6,205 nucleotides of DNA from an uncultured Bacilli bacterium. GTDB lineage: Bacteria; Bacillota_I; Bacilli_A; RF39; UBA660. Made by a program: the position numbers and the translations under genes. The stretch spans positions 1 through 6,205 of the forward strand of contig CANQZL010000096.1 of the NCBI GenBank assembly GCA_947628325.1, written 5' to 3'. This document shows, piece by piece, positions 5,551-6,205 of the stretch; within the stretch, counting starts at the first letter, position 1; each line of letters begins with the position of its first letter. The notes under the pieces are model-generated. The model did no database searches. It was not told the DNA's origin and saw nothing but the letters and a program-made list of their open reading frames with translations.

Positions 5551-5568
5551 TTTTTACTACTAAAAATT
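5549..5568 (-). terminator. Weak hairpin after the LysM gene
   Basis: Seven nucleotides beyond the LysM stop the strand reads AATTTTTA-GTAG-TAAAAATT, an exact 8-bp inverted repeat with a 4-nt loop. It is entirely A/T in the stem and lacks a clear trailing U-run, so termination would be inefficient. It overlaps the -35 of the exporter promoter and could instead be a protein-binding palindrome. Confidence 0.35.
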
Positions 5569-5574
5569 AAAAAA

Positions 5575-6205
5575 TTACATTGGAATTTTTAATACTTGAC
5601 CTATTCTCAATATATCACTTGTTAAATTATTTAACTTTTTTATTTCGCTTACTGTAGTATTATACTTTCTAGCTAAACTATATAAGGTATCCCCACTTAT
5701 CACAGTATAATTAAAATAATTATCACTATAATTATTATCATTATTTGTTGGAATTTTTAATACTTGACCAATACTTAAAAAATCTGAAGATAAATTATTA
5801 AGATTCATTATAGCCATAACCGTCGTATTATATTTTCTTGCTATAGCATATAAACTATCTCCCCTTACTACTGTATATAAAATATAATTATTATTATTTG
5901 GAATTTTAAGTACTTGACCAATTCTCAAAATATCACTTGTTAAATTATTCAATTTTTTTATTTCACTTACTGTAGTATTATACTTCCTTGCTAAACTATA
6001 TAAGGTATCACCACTTATTACAGTATAATTAAAATATTCATCATCATAATTATTATCATCGTTATTTAAAATACAATCTGCTAAATTACCATATAAAGTA
6101 TTTATTACATCCCATGTTTTATTTCCTACTATTCCATCAGAAGTTAATTTATTATTAAGTTGTAATCTTTTAACAGCATTCTCTGTTTCTAAATCAAAAT
6201 TTCCA
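5575..6205 (-). CDS. Peptidoglycan-binding protein with three LysM domains, N-terminus beyond the window
   Basis: The frame is open from the right edge to TAA 5575-5577, giving 209 visible residues; the start lies outside. Residues 1-40 match the end of a PG_binding_1 domain (GNFDLETENAVKRLQ, then TSDGIVGNKTW), which binds peptidoglycan. Three LysM modules follow at about 57-102, 109-152 and 163-208, each with YTVxxGDxLYxxARKYNTTV and a terminal IGQVLKIP. Asn/Asp-rich linkers separate them, and the protein ends one residue after the third module. LysM binds GlcNAc-containing glycans, so the protein should be attached to the cell wall. The missing N-terminal part may hold a signal peptide and a catalytic domain such as an amidase, glucosaminidase or peptidase, but none is visible. 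A TTG at 5950-5952 lies inside the first LysM and is not the start. Confidence 0.95.
   Translation of the reverse strand, partial: GNFDLETENAVKRLQLNNKLTSDGIVGNKTWDVINTLYGNLADCILNNDDNNYDDEYFNYTVISGDTLYSLARKYNTTVSEIKKLNNLTSDILRIGQVLKIPNNNNYILYTVVRGDSLYAIARKYNTTVMAIMNLNNLSSDFLSIGQVLKIPTNNDNNYSDNYFNYTVISGDTLYSLARKYNTTVSEIKKLNNLTSDILRIGQVLKIPM
5581..6036 (-). repeat. Three tandem LysM-coding repeats
   Basis: The modules cover 5899-6036, 5749-5880 and 5581-5718. The first and third encode the same 46 residues but differ at 11 bases in 10 codons, all synonymous. The middle module is more divergent (VVRGDSLYAIARKYNTTVMA). This points to an internal duplication of a module, followed by silent drift. 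Confidence 0.9.

Noticed and set aside
5312..5563. 83-codon plus-strand ORF across the exporter leader
   Set aside because: No SD or domain features; the region is better explained by the minus-strand promoter, hairpins and leader ORF. It is open for a notable length, so conservation in relatives would be worth checking.
5347..5574. Insertion-sequence end or MITE because of several inverted repeats
   Set aside because: No transposase, no target duplication and no matching termini at the two sides; the repeats fit leader RNA stems aligned with a promoter.
5950..5952. TTG as the start of a short LysM protein
   Set aside because: The frame is open all the way to the right edge and encodes another LysM half and a peptidoglycan-binding domain upstream, so this TTG is internal.
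5581..6036. Repeats considered as CRISPR or mobile repeats
   Set aside because: Repeat units of about 130-140 bp in one reading frame encode LysM domains; there are no short palindromic repeats with unique spacers.
1..6205. Mycoplasma-type genetic code (TGA as Trp)
   Set aside because: Trp residues in conserved motifs use TGG and all main genes are intact with TGA treated as a stop.

Overview
The window is very AT-rich DNA with compact genes, short gaps, GAGGT or AAAGGAGG-type Shine-Dalgarno (SD) sites and Lys/Asn/Ile-rich proteins. This suggests a low-GC Bacillota genome (Bacilli, Erysipelotrichia or RF39-like, or Clostridia). Trp codons are TGG and no gene needs TGA as a sense codon, so nothing points to a Mycoplasma-type code. 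I see no tRNA, rRNA, CRISPR array, insertion sequence or phage structural gene.

Left part (1-2172). A minus-strand phosphodiesterase/nucleotide pyrophosphatase of the alkaline phosphatase superfamily enters from the left edge with its C-terminus cut off. It diverges from a two-gene plus-strand operon (1155-1787 and 1780-2172, overlapping by 8 nt). Both directions have a good sigma-A type promoter in the 178-bp gap. The first operon gene carries a PVWDTNV motif that resembles the catalytic Asp region of HhH-GPD DNA glycosylases. The second is a small beta-rich protein I do not recognise.

Middle part (2192-3563, minus strand). A 160-aa protein with a probable helix-turn-helix converges on the operon. 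Upstream of it lie a start-less membrane-peptide-like open segment (2710-2868) and a 226-aa HExxH zinc peptidase. The peptidase has its own extended -10 promoter, overlapped by a 9-bp palindrome.

Right part (3637-6205, minus strand). A 562-aa ABC half-exporter sits behind an unusually elaborate leader of about 190 nt. The leader has a promoter whose predicted start falls on a 5' stem-loop, further hairpins, a 22-codon upstream ORF, a chain of overlapping mini-ORFs and two strong SD sites. This is the most interesting structure in the window and looks like an attenuator or translational switch. At the right edge is the C-terminal part of a cell-wall protein with a peptidoglycan-binding domain and three LysM repeats. 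The first and third repeats are identical in protein but differ at ten synonymous codons.

The peptidase lies 73 bp downstream of the ABC gene on the same strand, so read-through is possible. No single pathway joins all the genes. The plausible themes are envelope and export functions on the right and a small accessory operon on the left.
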